Source of the DNA: Berkiella sp963829835
Lineage (GTDB): Bacteria; Pseudomonadota; Gammaproteobacteria; Berkiellales; Berkiellaceae
Assembly (NCBI GenBank): GCA_963829835.1
Contig: CAWHKC010000002.1
Coordinates: 1 to 64,000 of the forward strand
Length of the DNA stretch: 64,000 nt
Reading direction: 5' to 3'
Of this stretch, positions 63,246-64,000 are shown piece by piece. Under the pieces are notes generated by a model. The model was not told the DNA's origin and made no database searches. It saw only the letters and a list, made by a program, of their open reading frames with translations. Within the stretch, counting starts at the first letter, position 1, and each line of letters opens with the position of its first letter. The translations under genes were made by a program, and so were the position numbers.

Positions 63246-64000
63246 ATGCCAAACGAAAACGATGAAAAAGGCACTGTTTACGCTACTGAAGCTCAGCTAA
63301 CCCTGGATTCGCAAATACAAAGCGCTCCGGATGGCTCCGTAACACATGAAATTGAATTTCAAGTAAGTTCACAAGAGTGGGCACGTGCTAAAAAAATTGT
63401 AGAACAAAATCCCACCATCACGCAATTTAAAATCAGACGTAAAGATAATGATAATTTATCCCAATCGTTTTTATGTATTGATGGAAAACTTTACGCTATG
63501 TCTCCCAAAGGAACTAAACTCATCGGTATGGGTGAATTTGGGAAAACAAAGCTAGGGACGGATGAAAATGGCCATATAGTGGCAATTAAAATACAACATC
63601 ATATCTTAAAAAATAAAGTAGCGAATAAACACCATTTACCCAAAAAAGAAAAAGAAACTGAATTTGAAGCAGAATTAGGAAGGTTACATGGATCTTTTAG
63701 TAGGGATTCTATCAGTAAAAAAGACAAATCGGGAAAAACATTAACTGATATTGAAGGTCAGGAAAAAAAATATCAAGTTGTTGAATATTTAGGGTATTCT
63801 CTTAGAGACATCCTTAATGGTAAAGTGTTTAAAGAGCCTCTTACGCAAGAGCAAAATATCAAAATTGCACAAGGTCTTTTACACGCTGTAAAAGCATTTC
63901 ATGATAAAAATAACCTTCATTGTGACATACATCCCGGAAATATTTGTGTTAACTTTATTAACGGTGAGCCTAAAGTATCTCTCATAGATTTTGGACAGGC
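63246..64000 (+). CDS. eukaryotic-like protein kinase, N-terminal part (runs off window)
   Basis: The ATG at 63246 opens a frame of 251 codons that leaves the window. Residues 94-99 form the Gly loop GMGEFG, Lys115 in VAIKIQ is the ATP-binding Lys, HCDIHPGN (225-232) is the catalytic loop with Asp227, and DFG is at 248-250. The loop replaces the usual Lys of HRDxKPxN with His, as in small-molecule phosphotransferases. The first 90 residues are a separate N-terminal region. No signal peptide. Similar kinases are secreted effectors in Legionella. The 3' end is not in the window. Confidence 0.8.
   Translation, partial: MPNENDEKGTVYATEAQLTLDSQIQSAPDGSVTHEIEFQVSSQEWARAKKIVEQNPTITQFKIRRKDNDNLSQSFLCIDGKLYAMSPKGTKLIGMGEFGKTKLGTDENGHIVAIKIQHHILKNKVANKHHLPKKEKETEFEAELGRLHGSFSRDSISKKDKSGKTLTDIEGQEKKYQVVEYLGYSLRDILNGKVFKEPLTQEQNIKIAQGLLHAVKAFHDKNNLHCDIHPGNICVNFINGEPKVSLIDFGQ

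Noticed and set aside
1..64000. CRISPR array
   Set aside because: No set of direct repeats with regular unique spacers was seen; the repeats present are scattered palindromes.

Overview
The window is about 64 kb of low-GC DNA packed with gammaproteobacterial chromosomal genes (lexA, argR, pepN, slt, nagZ, pyrD, hemH, prkA-yeaH-spoVR, a 1,623-residue NAD-glutamate dehydrogenase). Between these lie genes typical of a host-associated lifestyle: an ankyrin-repeat protein, the start of a eukaryotic-like protein kinase, and several large proteins I cannot place. Core gammaproteobacterial genes plus eukaryotic-like domains suggest Legionellales or a relative. That is inference from gene content; there is no rRNA in the window. 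I saw no tRNA, CRISPR array or intact insertion sequence.

Layout. 1-3.9 kb: tail of a YfiR-family gene, then a minus-strand operon for wall recycling and purine salvage (L,D-transpeptidase, nagZ, hpt, mtnP). 3.9-6.9 kb: TetR regulator, FadL porin, chalcone-isomerase-like protein. 6.9-16.4 kb: beta-oxidation operon with fadE, two thiolases and two differently arranged hydratase/dehydrogenase proteins. 16.7-19.9 kb: small acidic protein, lexA, a putative effector with a hexanucleotide repeat, pabA/trpG. 20-22.7 kb: slt and an anti-sigma-like ATPase. 22.7-29 kb: argR and an arginine operon (ABC importer, argG, a second argininosuccinate-synthase-like gene, argH) with an ARG-box-like dyad upstream. 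29.2-32.6 kb: a double-glycine-leader peptide and korAB. 32.8-37.4 kb: orphan ParA, a three-repeat unknown protein, and a reduced minor-pilin cluster whose last gene joins a PilX N-terminus to a PilY1-like propeller. 37.5-47.2 kb: pyrD, NAD-GDH, M48 protease, hemH, MFS exporter. 47.3-53.4 kb: secreted sulfatase, unknown protein, ankyrin protein, DUF2835. 53.4-62.5 kb: pepN, prkA-yeaH-spoVR, an alanine/sodium symporter. 62.6-64 kb: unknown protein and the kinase, cut by the window end.

Metabolically the window describes an organism that imports and burns fatty acids (FadL plus a full beta-oxidation set), oxidises 2-oxoacids with a ferredoxin-linked enzyme, feeds glutamate into the TCA cycle, and imports or makes arginine under ArgR. 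The most striking point is LexA. It keeps its DNA-binding domain and a consensus-like operator, but has Ala-Asp where Ala-Gly is normally cleaved and Arg where the catalytic Lys should be, so it looks naturally resistant to SOS cleavage. Several families of short palindromic repeats are scattered between genes, and two of them supply the ends of coding sequences.
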